DNA of 64,000 nucleotides from an uncultured Luminiphilus sp. GTDB taxonomy: Bacteria > Pseudomonadota > Gammaproteobacteria > Pseudomonadales > Halieaceae. The stretch is taken from NCBI GenBank assembly GCA_905182485.1, contig CAJJBO010000004.1:1-64000 (forward strand), given 5' to 3'. A model generated the notes under the pieces. The model was not told the DNA's origin. It worked only from the letters and a program-made list of their open reading frames with translations, and ran no database searches. The position numbers and the translations under genes were made by a program. Shown in pieces: positions 19,359 through 29,658 of this stretch (the first letter of the stretch is position 1; the number at the start of each line of letters is the position of its first letter).

Positions 19359-20597
19359 CTATTGAGCCAGCGTGTGAGTGATGAGATCGAGCGCCGTGCT
19401 GACTTCCTCTGAGGTGTTGTAATGACCCAAGCCTAATCGCACCACACCCTGCTCTGGATCAAGCTCGAGCGCGCGCGCCAGTTCAAAGGCATAGTTGTCC
19501 CCCCAGTGGCAATAGAGTCCCGCCGCTGAGAGTTGCGCCGCAATCGCACTGGGAGTGTGGCGGTCATGAACAAATGAAACGGTGGCGACTCGTTTTTCCA
19601 TCGAACTCGACCCTTTTAGGGTGACACCGGGTATGGCGAGCAAACCCGACAGTAGCTGCTTTAATAGCGCATCCTCGTGAGTCCCCATCGCGTGATACGC
19701 GGCGCTAAATTGCGCACGGCGTGCGCCCTGCTCTCCCAGTTGTGTCGCCAGCCACTGAAAATACGACAACGTCCCCATGAGTCCGGCGACCAATTCAAAT
19801 GCCGGAGTGCCGGTACTAAAACGCAGCGGTAACTCATCCGTCGCACATCGCAATTTATAGGGGTGTAATGCGTCAAGGCGCTCGCGCTGACCATACACAA
19901 CACCCAAATGAGGGCCGTAAAACTTATATGGAGAGCAGGCTAAAAAATCACACCCTAGCTCTTTTACATCGATTAACCGATGTGAGGCGTACTGCACGGC
20001 ATCGACATAGACCTGCGCCCCTGCTGAATGCGCTATTTCCGTCAACGCTTTAACATCGTTGACGCCGCCCGTCAGGTTACTTGCATAGTTCAGCGCTAAT
20101 AACTTTGTGCGATCTGTTATTAGCGCCTCTAACATCGGCGGCTCGACCACCCAGCTGTCGCGATCGAACTCCAACCATTTGACTGTCAGATCATTGTCTT
20201 CGGCCATTTGCAGCCACGGTGACACATTGCCTTCATGCTCCATGCGCGTAATGATAATTTCATCGCCCGGTGAAAATTGATGTGCCAGGCTGCGGGACAA
20301 GTGGTACGTCAGGGTGGTCATGCTGGCGCCGATTAAGACCTCGCCGGGGTCGGGCGTGCCAAGGAAGTCTGCCATAGCCTGTGTTGCCTCAGCGTACATC
20401 GCGTCCACCGCGACTGAGGTCGGGTTGAAGACCCCTGTATTACTGTTGTAGCGCTGAAAATAATCGACAACGTGATCGATCGTCTGCTGCGGCACTTGTG
20501 TCCCCGCGGCATTATCAAAGTAGATACGCGGCTGCCCTGCGTCGGTCGTCAATAAAGAGGGAAACTGCGTTCTCACGAGGTCGATCGGAAATGTCAT
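19359..20597 (-). CDS. Cysteine desulfurase-like protein (TIGR01976 type), PLP class V aminotransferase
   Basis: A 412-residue fold type I PLP enzyme. IYFDNAAGTQVP near the N-terminus, the VYVDAVQYASH aspartate motif and the PLP lysine in CSPYKFYGPHLG are visible. The overall pattern matches the cysteine desulfurase-like family TIGR01976 rather than IscS or SufS, and no scaffold or sulfur-acceptor genes adjoin. It may act on cysteine, selenocysteine or a related amino acid; the real substrate is unknown. An array of four 14-bp repeats lies directly upstream of the start. Confidence 0.85.
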   Translation of the reverse strand: MTFPIDLVRTQFPSLLTTDAGQPRIYFDNAAGTQVPQQTIDHVVDYFQRYNSNTGVFNPTSVAVDAMYAEATQAMADFLGTPDPGEVLIGASMTTLTYHLSRSLAHQFSPGDEIIITRMEHEGNVSPWLQMAEDNDLTVKWLEFDRDSWVVEPPMLEALITDRTKLLALNYASNLTGGVNDVKALTEIAHSAGAQVYVDAVQYASHRLIDVKELGCDFLACSPYKFYGPHLGVVYGQRERLDALHPYKLRCATDELPLRFSTGTPAFELVAGLMGTLSYFQWLATQLGEQGARRAQFSAAYHAMGTHEDALLKQLLSGLLAIPGVTLKGSSSMEKRVATVSFVHDRHTPSAIAAQLSAAGLYCHWGDNYAFELARALELDPEQGVVRLGLGHYNTSEEVSTALDLITHTLAQ

Positions 20598-20614
20598 GGC
20601 GTCACCTGAGTAGA

Positions 20615-20670
20615 GTCTATTGATCTGAGTCTATTGGTCTGAATCTATTGGTCTGAATCTATTGGTCTGA
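20615..20670. repeat. Tandem repeat, four 14-bp units
   Basis: Units GTCTATTGATCTGA, GTCTATTGGTCTGA and ATCTATTGGTCTGA (twice) run without spacers immediately upstream of the cysteine desulfurase-like gene (20597). The array lies where its promoter or leader would be expected. Confidence 0.85.
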
Positions 20671-20744
20671 ATCGGCTCACTGATCTGAGCACCATCATCT
20701 AGACCCGCAGAACGGCTAAGCGTCCCAGGCACATTGTGCATCAC

Positions 20745-22337
20745 TTAGCGTGAATGCTGGTCAAAAAAATCGAGTACCAGTGGCCACGACCACGATAGCC
20801 CATAGGCGTGCCCCATATCTCGACGGCAATCCAGCACGGGGGGCCACTGAGTTTCGCCCCGACAGAAAGACCATCCACGGCAGTCCACGTCAGCGACACC
20901 CACGTCTATGGCCGCAGCGGCACTACTGGTATCGCAACCATAAGCCTCCGCCCACGCTTTGGTAATCGCCGTTGCGCCGGTGTAGTGATAGCGATCTCCA
21001 TCGGTCGTTGTGGTGAAAGAGGCGTCACCCCAATCGCCCGGCGGTACCGTGCGATCCCGTGACCCTGTAATAGACATCACGGGCATTCCCCCCATCGCGG
21101 TGGGTGGTGACAAGTAGCCGCGGTGGGGCAAGCCAATGAGCGATGCCATCGCGGCAAAAATACCTAGACTGCTTTCCTCACGCGCCAAATCCCAAACAAA
21201 CATGCCGCCATTGGATCCCCCCAGCGCATAGATACGATCTGTATCAACACAGTAATGCTGCTGAATGTCGGCGACTAAATCCGCTGTAAACTGGAAGTCG
21301 TCAGTGGTGCACTGGGTCCAAGAACAGCCATTTTCAGCGGTGCCTTGGCAAGAGGGATAACCGTAATCCGCCGTGACCGTATCGTCACAAATGGCGCTAG
21401 AGTCATTGGGCACCAAGGCATTCAAGCCATCTCCGTCAAGGCCCGTCGTCGACCCGCTAAATGACCAAGATGCTAGAGGGTTGCCTGGCTCTTCTTGGCC
21501 CAAACCCAGTGGGGCGACCACAATGTAACCACGTTGATCACTCTCTGATCGCACCACCGCATTATCCAAGAATTCTCCCGTATCACCGCCCCAGCCGTGA
21601 AAGGCAATGATCAGTGGATACTCGGTCTCGGAGAGCGTAGCCTGTCGGTGTGTGAACGCGAAACGCCCGTGCCACACCCTGAGAATTCAGCGTGTATTCT
21701 CCCGCTGTCCGGCTCGGACCAGAACAACCCACTCCGGCAGTGGGCGACTCCTGTGGCGTGATCTCAGTGAGCTCAAAGCCCTGAGTCGCCGTATCAAAAC
21801 TCAGCGCAACATCGAAAGCCTGTCCTTCGACTCGTAATCCTTTTAATTGCAACGCAGACTTTGTCAGTGTGACATCCGATACCGCACTGATATCGACCTC
21901 ATCGGGTCAGCAATGAAAGACGACACAAACCGGTCTACCGTAAACTGTACTTGCCGAATCGCCACTGCTCCGTCTTTTGACAGGGCACGAGCCGTCACCT
22001 GATGCGAGCCCACGGCCAAGGCTTTGTAATTAAAGGCCATAGAGAAACCGGACTGCGACGCATTGGGAAAATCCGGATAGGCAGACCCCACATCGCCTCG
22101 ACTCCCGCCCATTGGTATGTCAAAAGCGTAAACGCCGTCGATATCCAGCTCGATCTTATCGATACCAGACTCGGCAATTGCCCATCCGCGAAGGTTAGAA
22201 ATGCCCGTATAGGTGCCGCCCTCTTGCGGCTCTTCCAGCGTGAGCACCATGGAATCGGCCAGCGCCGGCACAGACACTGCGCAGATAACACTCATGGCAA
22301 AACGACGCAGCCGCTGTTTTTCTTTGTCCAAATTCAT
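20745..22337 (-). CDS. Secreted PHB depolymerase / feruloyl esterase-family hydrolase (frame broken twice)
   Basis: Three frames join near 21880 and 21660 into about 530 residues. ATG 22337 begins a signal peptide (FAMSVICAVSVPALA). A beta-sandwich region follows (TLEEPQEGGTYTG, IDKIELDIDGVYAF), then an alpha/beta-hydrolase domain with IAFHGWGGDTGEF, the nucleophile in ALGGSNGGMFVW, and a terminal MGHAYGLSW histidine. The family hydrolyses extracellular esters such as polyhydroxyalkanoates or feruloyl esters. Paired cysteines (SCQGTAENGCSWTQC) suggest disulfides as expected outside the cytoplasm. The substrate is inferred only. It is divergent from the SDR gene at 22406. Confidence 0.8.
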
Positions 22338-22405
22338 GCCTGTGAAGCTACTTTCTCTGTCCAATATTTGCAACAATCAAACCACTGCCCCTATTAGGAA
22401 TCCTT

Positions 22406-23165
22406 ATGCAACTAACCGGTAAAGTCGCTATCGTCACGGGCGCCGCGCGCGGGCTGGGCCGCGCTTACAGTGAGGCGCTCGCCGCTGAAGGCGCCGCCGT
22501 CGTCGCGGCTGATTTACACGACTGCAGCGCGACGGTCACTGCTATCGAAGCAGCAGGTGGGCAAGCCCTCAGCGCTGTCGTCGACGTTGCTAATGGAGAG
22601 CAGTTGTCAAGCCATGGCGGATCTGACCATGGCAACCTATGGGCGGATCGACATTGTGATCAACAATGCCGCACTGTATGCCGGTCTTCAAGGCGCGCGC
22701 TTTGAAAAACTCGACGAGGCACAGTGGGATCGCGTGATGCAGGTGAATATCAAGGGGACCTGGCTAACAAGCCGCGCGGTCGTTGAGTACATGAGAGCGA
22801 GCGGCGGCGGATCGATTATTAATATCGCCTCGTTAGCCGCGGTCTTCGGTTTGCCTTATGGGCTTGATTACGTCGCCTCTAAGGCGGCTGTCATCGGAAT
22901 GACACGCGGCATGGCGCGGGAGCTGGGGGCAGATCATATTCGCGTGAACGCGGTCGCGCCGTCTGCTGTTATGACCGAAGGCACGGAGGAATTTTTTGGC
23001 GAAAAGTTTGAGAAGGCAAAAGCCGTGATCGCCGCCAATCAATTGATCCCGCGCAATCTAGAATCAGAGGATCTCACGGGTACCATCATTTACCTCGCCT
23101 CCGATGCCAGTCAGTTTGTCACGGGGCAAACCCATATGGTGGATGGCGGCTCTTGGTTTTTGTGA
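22406..23165 (+). CDS. Short-chain dehydrogenase/reductase (one frame break)
   Basis: Two frames join near 22615 to give about 253 residues. Motifs in order are [17 protein letters not shown], a catalytic serine in [17 protein letters not shown] and the C-terminal [12 protein letters not shown]. This is a classical NAD(P)-dependent SDR of the FabG-like group. An AGGAA site precedes ATG 22406. The start is divergent from the secreted esterase. Substrate unknown. Confidence 0.88.
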
Positions 23166-23272
23166 CAGCACTCAGCGGGACCCCTCTCGCCACTGCCTGA
23201 TCGGTGTCGTTATAGGGACCACTGAGTTCATCAGCGGCAACCCCTGCACCTCGGAATCCCTCAGTGAACTCC

Positions 23273-23324
23273 CGTCTCGTAATACCGTCTCGTAATACCG
23301 ATTCGCATTACCGATTCGTGTCAC
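23273..23324. repeat. Tandem repeat, four 13-bp units
   Basis: Consecutive units CCGTCTCGTAATA (twice), CCGATTCGCATTA and CCGATTCGTGTCA fill the gap between the SDR stop and the convergent zinc-finger gene. Confidence 0.8.
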
Positions 23325-23344
23325 CGATCTTTTATTATGCACCA

Positions 23345-23809
23345 CTACTCTGACGCCGCTGGCGACGGCTCCACTGTCGCCGTGTCCGTATTGAAATCGA
23401 AGGGCAGTTGATCGGTATTGGCCTTCGCTGGCCGCGTCTTCACTTTGGCCGGCTTATCGGGTAGCCACGAATAGCGCACACCCGGCGCCAGTGTCTGATG
23501 TTGCATCTTGCGACGCAATTCCGCGGGGGAAAAAGGCGTTGCGCGAGACCATTCGATGGGACCTATCCCGGACATCGCCGCATCGGGTGTTGGCGCCACA
23601 TGACGGTTACGAAACAAACGAGACCGACAAGTGGCACTGCAAGTCTTCTGATCCGGTCGGCCCAAAAAGACTTTGCCGCACCCACCGCAAGTGACTTTGA
23701 TTTTTTCGGCCACCAGCCGCCGCGCATTATGAAAAGCGATCCGGCACGCCACACTGCAAAATCGTTGCTTGGCCTGTTTTCGACAGCCGTAGTGCTGGCA
23801 ATGTTTCAT
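23345..23809 (-). CDS. Small protein with two FCS/MYM-like zinc fingers
   Basis: A 154-residue protein. Two treble-clef-like cysteine modules are clear: CQHYGCRK...RFCSVACR near residues 4-22 and CGGCGKVF...KTCSATCRSRLFRN near residues 41-66, each with a CxxC plus CxxxC layout. The rest is basic and proline-rich, probably unstructured. Such fingers occur in proteins that bind nucleic acids or act as adaptors. No named family is claimed. It is intact, and an AT-rich promoter region lies upstream. Confidence 0.7.
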   Translation of the reverse strand: MKHCQHYGCRKQAKQRFCSVACRIAFHNARRLVAEKIKVTCGGCGKVFLGRPDQKTCSATCRSRLFRNRHVAPTPDAAMSGIGPIEWSRATPFSPAELRRKMQHQTLAPGVRYSWLPDKPAKVKTRPAKANTDQLPFDFNTDTATVEPSPAASE

Positions 23810-24285
23810 TTAATTTCTAGTCAGTTAAAATAAGTGTTTCCGTAAAAATATGTTAAATCTCGTTTTTATTCAATGCTTTATATTTAATTGCAACGCTTTA
23901 TTGATATTTTTATTGCCGAGCTATTACGGTTTTACATGAGGTTTGGAATACCGCCAGGCACTGAGGGGGTCACACAGCACGGTAACCGTCGGTCAAGATT
24001 TTGCAAAAGCAGGGGCATGGCCGAGCGTCTGATCACCGATTTTTCTTGTCACTATTAGTCGAGTCCAAGCGACAACCTTTACGCGCCGCCCGGTGACGTC
24101 TTGACGCAGGAGACGTGGCGAGCCAACTTCCGAGGACCTATTACCGCCGACCAACCTGAGCGAATAAAAGGTCTACAGGGGGTGCTTTGGGCTCGACAGA
24201 TAGTCGGTTGTCACGCACCCTTTGCTCTAAGCTATGCGTCAGGCTGGTATCACCTAACAAACTCACCATGACAAAGGAGAGGCCT
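23810..24285. other. Gap with AT-rich promoter-like region
   Basis: Bases 23815-23940 are strikingly AT-rich against their surroundings and probably carry the promoter of the leftward zinc-finger gene. Nothing coding was recognised. An AAAGGAGAGG ribosome binding site at 24273-24282 sets the start of the next gene at 24286. Confidence 0.4.
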
Positions 24286-25095
24286 ATGAACCCCTTAAAC
24301 ACTACAGTGACATCTCGCCTCGGTGGGATACTGCTGGCGGTGATGGCATCAGGTTACTTACTGATCGGTCCTATCAGTGTTGCCGCTGAAACGACTGGCA
24401 ACCGAGCAATCAACAACCCACCCGCTACGATTTTAGTGACAGGCGCTAACCGCGGCATCGGCTTGGCATTAGCTCGTTATTTTCATCAACACGGGTTCTC
24501 GGTCATTGCGACAGCGCGTAAGCCCAATGAGGCGCTCCAACTGAAAGCCATCGGCGTTGAAACCCTGCAGCTAGATATCACCGATCCCGCCAGTATCGCA
24601 GCCTTAAAATCCGGGTTAACCGGTCGTCCAATCGACATTCTACTCAACAACGCGGGAATCAAAGGGCACAGCGCCACCGCATTAGACGATTTGGATATTG
24701 AACAGTTAAAGACAACATTTGATGTCAACAGTTTAGGGGCACTTCGCGTCATTCAAGCATTGATGCCTAATCTGAGGATCGGCGCACAAAAAACCGTGGT
24801 CAACATGAGTAGTCGTATGGGAAGCATCGCAGATAACACTGGGGGCGCCGTCGGCTATCGTGCCAGCAAGGGTGCCTTAAATAACTTTAATAAGTCGCTA
24901 TCGATTGAATTCTCAGAGCAGGGTTTTGTCTTTGTGGTGCTGCACCCCGGCTGGGTAAGAACTGACATGACCAGCGATCGAGCAACTTATTCAACGGATG
25001 ACAGTGCCAAAGCACTTTTTGAGCTAATCACCGAGCTGTCGCAAGGCGATAACGGACGCTTTTATGATTTACATGGTGAATCGATTGCTTGGTAG
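24286..25095 (+). CDS. Short-chain dehydrogenase with N-terminal signal or anchor sequence
   Basis: A 269-residue SDR. The start ATG 24286 is fixed by AAAGGAGAGG just upstream. Residues 11-32 form a hydrophobic segment ending in VAAET, a signal peptide or membrane anchor, before the cofactor motif VTGANRGIGLA. NNAG, serine in VNMSSRMGS and YRASK follow. Exported SDRs are odd because NAD(P) is cytoplasmic, so a membrane-tethered form facing the cytoplasm is also possible. It resembles C-factor/CsgA-like SDRs. Function unknown. Confidence 0.8.
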   Translation: MNPLNTTVTSRLGGILLAVMASGYLLIGPISVAAETTGNRAINNPPATILVTGANRGIGLALARYFHQHGFSVIATARKPNEALQLKAIGVETLQLDITDPASIAALKSGLTGRPIDILLNNAGIKGHSATALDDLDIEQLKTTFDVNSLGALRVIQALMPNLRIGAQKTVVNMSSRMGSIADNTGGAVGYRASKGALNNFNKSLSIEFSEQGFVFVVLHPGWVRTDMTSDRATYSTDDSAKALFELITELSQGDNGRFYDLHGESIAW

Positions 25096-25312
25096 CGCTC
25101 ATGAATAACTCCGCGCGAGGCAAACGAGCCTCTGTGGTGGCAAGTAAGTTGGCCAGACATTTTCCGCGTGACCCAGTGTCGCCATTCACACTGACTTGAC
25201 CGTCTCCAATAGGAGGCTCCGCTTCGCCACCCACAGTCTTTAACCCCCCATCCCGATATCTACTATCTGTATGCGGTACTCCTCAGATCTTTTGGTAACG
25301 CCTAGCCTGTTG
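25096..25312. other. Gap without recognisable gene
   Basis: Nothing supportable was seen between the SDR stop and the transporter remnant. Confidence 0.4.
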
Positions 25313-25490
25313 TTACGAGGCACCCGACTCCTTGACGCGATACAGTGCGGCATAAAAGACCGGAACGACGCATAACGTTAACGCAGTGGATACCAGCAAG
25401 CCGCCCATGCTGGGCACGTCTGAGAGACCCTTTCAGTGCTGCGAGCGTGTGCGGCATCGCCATTCCAACTGCGTTAACAAACAAGGGTAG
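25313..25490 (-). pseudogene. C-terminal remnant of an RND-type efflux permease
   Basis: On the minus strand the last about 60 residues of a membrane transporter are readable across one shift: GGLLVSTALTLCVVPVFYAA then LYRVKESGAS and a TAA at 25313-25315. This is the terminal helix pattern of RND permeases. No further permease sequence lies upstream (higher coordinates), so this is a truncated relic. Confidence 0.45.
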
Positions 25491-25556
25491 GCCTGCGTCG
25501 TCAAACAGCGCAACCCTTACCGCTGTCAGGTCCCCTTATGGCCACCATCATAAACC

Positions 25557-25608
25557 ACCATCGTGAGATACCATCGTCAGGTACTGTCGTGAGGTACCAT
25601 GACGAATC
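25557..25608. repeat. Degenerate tandem repeat, four 13-bp units
   Basis: Units ACCATCGTGAGAT, ACCATCGTCAGGT, ACTGTCGTGAGGT and ACCATGACGAATC lie directly upstream of the DoxX gene. Confidence 0.7.
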
Positions 25609-25626
25609 GCGGAATGGAGCATCACT

Positions 25627-26028
25627 ATGAACATGAAAAACGCCACAGCTCATTCAGGGCGACTACTCTTAGCGCTGTATTTCTTCCTTCCTGGCATCAT
25701 GAAATTTATGGATTGGGATAGACACGTCCAACTCATGGAAACCCACGGAATGGTGTTGGCACCTTACTTGTTAGGTCTCGCTGGCGTCATACAAGTCGTC
25801 ACCAGCTTAAGTCTTTTCATCAACCGACACGTTGCGATCTGTGCGCTCACACTGGCTGTGATGACACTCGTCATTAACGTGAACCTCCACGACTTCTGGA
25901 ATATTTATGAAGGTGTCGACGTGAAGCACGAAACTCAGAATTTCGTCAAAAATCTGGCCATTTTTGCCGGCTTACTGGTGCTCGCAGCCAATGCAATGGG
26001 AACGCCACCTCAAGACAATGCGCATTGA
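25627..26028 (+). CDS. DoxX family membrane protein
   Basis: A 133-residue protein with four predicted helices and the DoxX start pattern GRLLLALYFFLPGIMKFMDW. GGAG lies upstream of ATG 25627. DoxX-like proteins are small inner-membrane proteins linked to redox or sulfur chemistry in some bacteria; no specific role can be assigned here. The gene is intact and sits alone between two gaps. Confidence 0.85.
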   Translation: MNMKNATAHSGRLLLALYFFLPGIMKFMDWDRHVQLMETHGMVLAPYLLGLAGVIQVVTSLSLFINRHVAICALTLAVMTLVINVNLHDFWNIYEGVDVKHETQNFVKNLAIFAGLLVLAANAMGTPPQDNAH

Positions 26029-26290
26029 GCCAGCGCGCTGTGTCACAGTGAGGTGCAGGCGGTTAACCTGCAGGCCGAAGCAACAAACGGAGCGAGGACT
26101 AATAGCTTGGCGAACACTTTTTGGGTGGACACATTGGGCATACCTCAGGCTCACCGCCCGCAAAGATCGGTGAGCCACTGCGGTCAGCGCGATTGGACTC
26201 AAAGGGCACTCGGCGTCCTGAACGTTAACCACTGTTTACCCGATATAGGTGCTCCCTCATGAGTGATCCGACAGAGGAGCATGAAACACC

Positions 26291-26914
26291 ATGCAGTTAG
26301 ACTTTTTTTATGATTTGTCGTCCCCCTGGACGTACCTTGCTTTTAATAATATTCAACCCATTATCAAAGAGACGGGCGCCGCTGTTCGCTGGCGGCCCTT
26401 TCTTGTAGGCGGCGTCTTTAATGCTGTGAATCCGGGGGTTTATGAGGCACGCGCGGTACCCACGGATCCGAAGGTCATTCATAACTTTCGATGGTTACAC
26501 GAATGGGCGCGACTGGCAGATCTACCACTGGTATTTCCGACCGAACACCATCCTGTGAAATCCGTTCTAGCCATGCGCGTTTGTTGTGCACTGGAGCCGC
26601 AACAGCAGGCGTTGCAACTGTTTTCCGCGGCCGCCTTTGACGCGTATTTTGCTGAAGGCAACAATATCGACGACCCCGCAGTGTTGGGGCGGGTTGCGGA
26701 CCGCTGCGGTCTAGATGGCCACAGCCTCATTGAGCAGGCTTCTCAACAATCGATCAAGGATCAACTGCGCGCCAATACCGAGGCTGCGATTGCACTTGGC
26801 GCCTACGGATCACCCTCTGTGTTTGTCGCTGACAAGCTTTATTTCGGCAACGACCAGTTACCCCTTATCAGGGGAGTCTTATTACGTGGACAAAGTAACG
26901 AATCCTCGCTGTAG
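26291..26914 (+). CDS. DsbA-like thioredoxin-fold protein, 2-hydroxychromene-2-carboxylate isomerase family
   Basis: A 207-residue protein of the HCCA isomerase / kappa-class glutathione transferase type: DFFYDLSSPWTYLAF at the N-terminus (SPW in place of the thioredoxin CxxC), an all-helical insertion, and GAYGSPSVFV near the C-terminus supplying the cis-proline region. The family isomerises aromatic breakdown products or conjugates glutathione. It lies upstream of an acyl-CoA synthetase in the same direction, compatible with aromatic or hydrophobic compound catabolism. Confidence 0.87.
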   Translation: MQLDFFYDLSSPWTYLAFNNIQPIIKETGAAVRWRPFLVGGVFNAVNPGVYEARAVPTDPKVIHNFRWLHEWARLADLPLVFPTEHHPVKSVLAMRVCCALEPQQQALQLFSAAAFDAYFAEGNNIDDPAVLGRVADRCGLDGHSLIEQASQQSIKDQLRANTEAAIALGAYGSPSVFVADKLYFGNDQLPLIRGVLLRGQSNESSL

Positions 26915-27019
26915 AAAGCCCGGGAGCGATTTTCGGGCTGCTCTGAAGTACCTTCCCGCCAAAGATTTTTAATAGGTTACGCAGTAGACTCCCGAGCACC
27001 ACCTACTGATGGGAGTCTT

Positions 27020-28492
27020 ATGCCTGCTGATTTGAAAACACCCGGTGAAATTTTGGATCGCATCAGCATCCAAAAGCCTGACGAGATTGTCATTACCACA
27101 ATCATGCGCGACGGCTCTGACGACGCCATCACCCGCCAAGCACTCAAGCATCGATCTGACACCATGGGTCAAGCCTTGCGAGACGCCGATGTCAGCCCCG
27201 GCGATTTTGTCCCGATTCATCTCCCCACGTGCACCGACTTTCTCGTTGCGACGATTGCGGTTTTCAAAGCTGGTGGCACGCCAATGCCCGTCAGTGACCG
27301 ATTACCTGATAGTGAGCTGGCGCAGTTACTGGCACTGGCTGAGCCCAAGGTGATTATCAGTCGCACGCTCTCTGCACCGGTCGTGCTCAATCCGGCCGAT
27401 TTTGAGGCAAACGCATCGTGTCCATCAAACCTGCCCATTCTCATCAGCAACCCCATCAAAGCATTGGCGAGTGGTGGCTCCACAGGCAAACCCAAGCTGA
27501 TCATCACCACGGGTGATGCCCTGTTTCATGCAGACAAACCCATCATTCCCATGCTGATGCGATTTGAGCCCGACGACCTCAAGTACTCACCGGGCCCGCT
27601 ATACCACAACGGGCCCTTTTGGTTTTCGGTGAACATGCTGCTCCGCGGCGGCCGCATTCTTTTAAACGAGCGTTTTAATGCGGCGCAGTGTCTGCATGAC
27701 ATTGAGGCTTATCGTCCCACCGTACTGAACCTTGTGCCAACTATGATGCAACGGCTGCTGCGCGAAGACCGGTGGGCAGAAGCCGACCTCTCTTCCGTCC
27801 GGGTTGCATGGCACCTCGCAGCACCTTGTCCAGCCTGGGCAAAAGAGGCCTTTATTGAAAAGCTGGGTGAAGACGTGGTCTTGGAACTCTGGGCTGCAAC
27901 TGAGGGTAATGGCTTAACCATTATCGATGGTGCGCAATGGCGCTCACACCGTGGCAGTGTCGGCCGGCCCGTGGGCACTGATATCCTCATTCTAGATCAA
28001 GACCGGCACCCAATGCCCACTGGAGAGATTGGCGAAATCTATACCAGAATGGCACAAGCTGCTCCGCCCTGTGAGTATCGTGGCACCCAGAATCTCGAAG
28101 TCATACTCGATGGCTTCAGTAGTGTCGGCGATATGGGTTGGGTCGATAACGAAGGCTATCTCTACTTAGCGGATCGACGCACTGATCTCATTATTTCGGG
28201 AGGCGCCAACATCTTTCCCGCTGAGGTTGAGTCAGTGGTGACGCAGCACCCTAAGGTCAAAGATGTGGCCGTGGTCGGTTTAAAAGACGACGACCTAGGT
28301 CGTCGAGTGCACGCTATTGTGGAGAGCTTCGACGAGGCGGACGCACCTACCATAGAAGAACTGACCAGTCTCTGTGCGGACCACTTGGTCAAATATAAAG
28401 CACCACGCTCCTTCGAATTGGTGCGGGCACTGCCTCGCAATGAAGCGGGCAAGATTCGACGTAGTCAACTCCGAGAAGAAAGAGGCGGATAA
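27020..28492 (+). CDS. AMP-dependent acyl-CoA synthetase/ligase
   Basis: A 490-residue adenylate-forming enzyme. The phosphate loop ALASGGSTGKPKLI lies near residue 150, the A5-like LWAATEGNG near 290, and the hinge/A8 region DRRTDLIISGGANIFPAEVE near 390; the catalytic A10 lysine is in NEAGKIRRSQL. It should activate a carboxylic acid to its CoA thioester through an acyl-AMP. The substrate is unknown. Neighbouring HCCA-isomerase-like and LLM genes point to breakdown of a cyclic or branched compound. Confidence 0.9.
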   Translation: MPADLKTPGEILDRISIQKPDEIVITTIMRDGSDDAITRQALKHRSDTMGQALRDADVSPGDFVPIHLPTCTDFLVATIAVFKAGGTPMPVSDRLPDSELAQLLALAEPKVIISRTLSAPVVLNPADFEANASCPSNLPILISNPIKALASGGSTGKPKLIITTGDALFHADKPIIPMLMRFEPDDLKYSPGPLYHNGPFWFSVNMLLRGGRILLNERFNAAQCLHDIEAYRPTVLNLVPTMMQRLLREDRWAEADLSSVRVAWHLAAPCPAWAKEAFIEKLGEDVVLELWAATEGNGLTIIDGAQWRSHRGSVGRPVGTDILILDQDRHPMPTGEIGEIYTRMAQAAPPCEYRGTQNLEVILDGFSSVGDMGWVDNEGYLYLADRRTDLIISGGANIFPAEVESVVTQHPKVKDVAVVGLKDDDLGRRVHAIVESFDEADAPTIEELTSLCADHLVKYKAPRSFELVRALPRNEAGKIRRSQLREERGG

Positions 28493-28599
28493 GCCATGTC
28501 CATCTGCCCAGCACACCGCCATCCGATCAGCGGGCTGGGTCTTTGATACGACTTAGGCGATACTCTGAGCCCGCCTACCGAAACTAAAAAAGGCCCCTT

Positions 28600-29647
28600 A
28601 TGCAAGTGATGACGGTATTGCCACAGGAGGATCTGCGGGGCATCGAACAGTCGACGCAGGCGGCCGAGTTAGCGGGCTATGACCAAATTTCAAGCATGGA
28701 AAACCGCTATGACCCCCTGCTGCCTTTAGGCATCGCCGCCGTCGCCTCGAAAAAAATTAATATCGGCACCGCTGTTGCTATTGCCTTTCCTCGATCACCC
28801 ATGGTGGTCGCCAACAGCTGCTGGGACCTTCAAAAAGCGTCAGAGGGGCGCTTTATTTTAGGGCTGGGACCGCAAATCAAAGCACATAATCAGAGTCGCT
28901 TTTCAGTGCAATGGTCTGCACCCGTACCAAGAATGCGGGAGTACGTTGCGGCGTTACGCGCCATTTGGCGCAACTTGGCAACTGGGAGAACCGCTCGATT
29001 TTCGAGGCGAGCACTACAAATTTACGTTGATGACTCCGAACTTTGTACCCGAGTCGACGAATCAACCCCCGGTCCCCATTACCATCGCCGCAGTCGGTCC
29101 CAATATGCTCAAGCTGGCCGGGGAAGCCTGCGACGGCGTGCATCTGCATCCTTTTTGTACCCGCGCCTATATCGAAGACGTCGTCACACCCAGAATTGAG
29201 TCAGGACTCACCGAGTCGGGCAAGTCACGCGAGCACTTCCAAGTGGCTGGCGGGGGATTCCTGGCGACTGGCGAGACGGATGAAGCAGTTGCCGAAACGG
29301 TTGAATGGGTGCGATACCGCATCGCCTTTTATGGCTCGACTCCTGCCTATTGGCCCGTGCTAGAACATCATGATCTGGGCGATCTCGGACGCAAACTCAA
29401 CAGCATGACCAAAGCGGGTCAATGGGATCAACTCTCAGCAGAAATCGATGACGACGTGCTATCACTCTTCACTGCCATCGGTCGCTACGATGAAATCACA
29501 AACGCAGTGAGAGAACGATTCGGCGGCGCAGTTGATATGCTCTATGCGAGCCTCTCTGCCGACAATATCCCCAACATTCCCCATGATGTGCTGCAAGACA
29601 TTCAGGCGATTGAGGTGGCCTTCACCGGCTTTCAACGCAATTGGTGA
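28600..29647 (+). CDS. LLM class F420-type oxidoreductase (one frame break)
   Basis: Two frames join near 28975 to give about 345 residues. The N-terminal barrel has MENRYDPLLPL and GRFILGLGPQIK, and the C-terminal part PITIAAVGPNMLKLAGE and EACDGVHLHPF. This is a luciferase-like monooxygenase-fold enzyme of the TIGR03617 type, annotated as F420-dependent; in a gammaproteobacterium FMN is also possible. It is one of several candidate degradation enzymes in this stretch. The convergent RIO kinase gene lies twelve bases beyond its stop. Confidence 0.85.
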
Positions 29648-29658
29648 AGGCCGACTGT

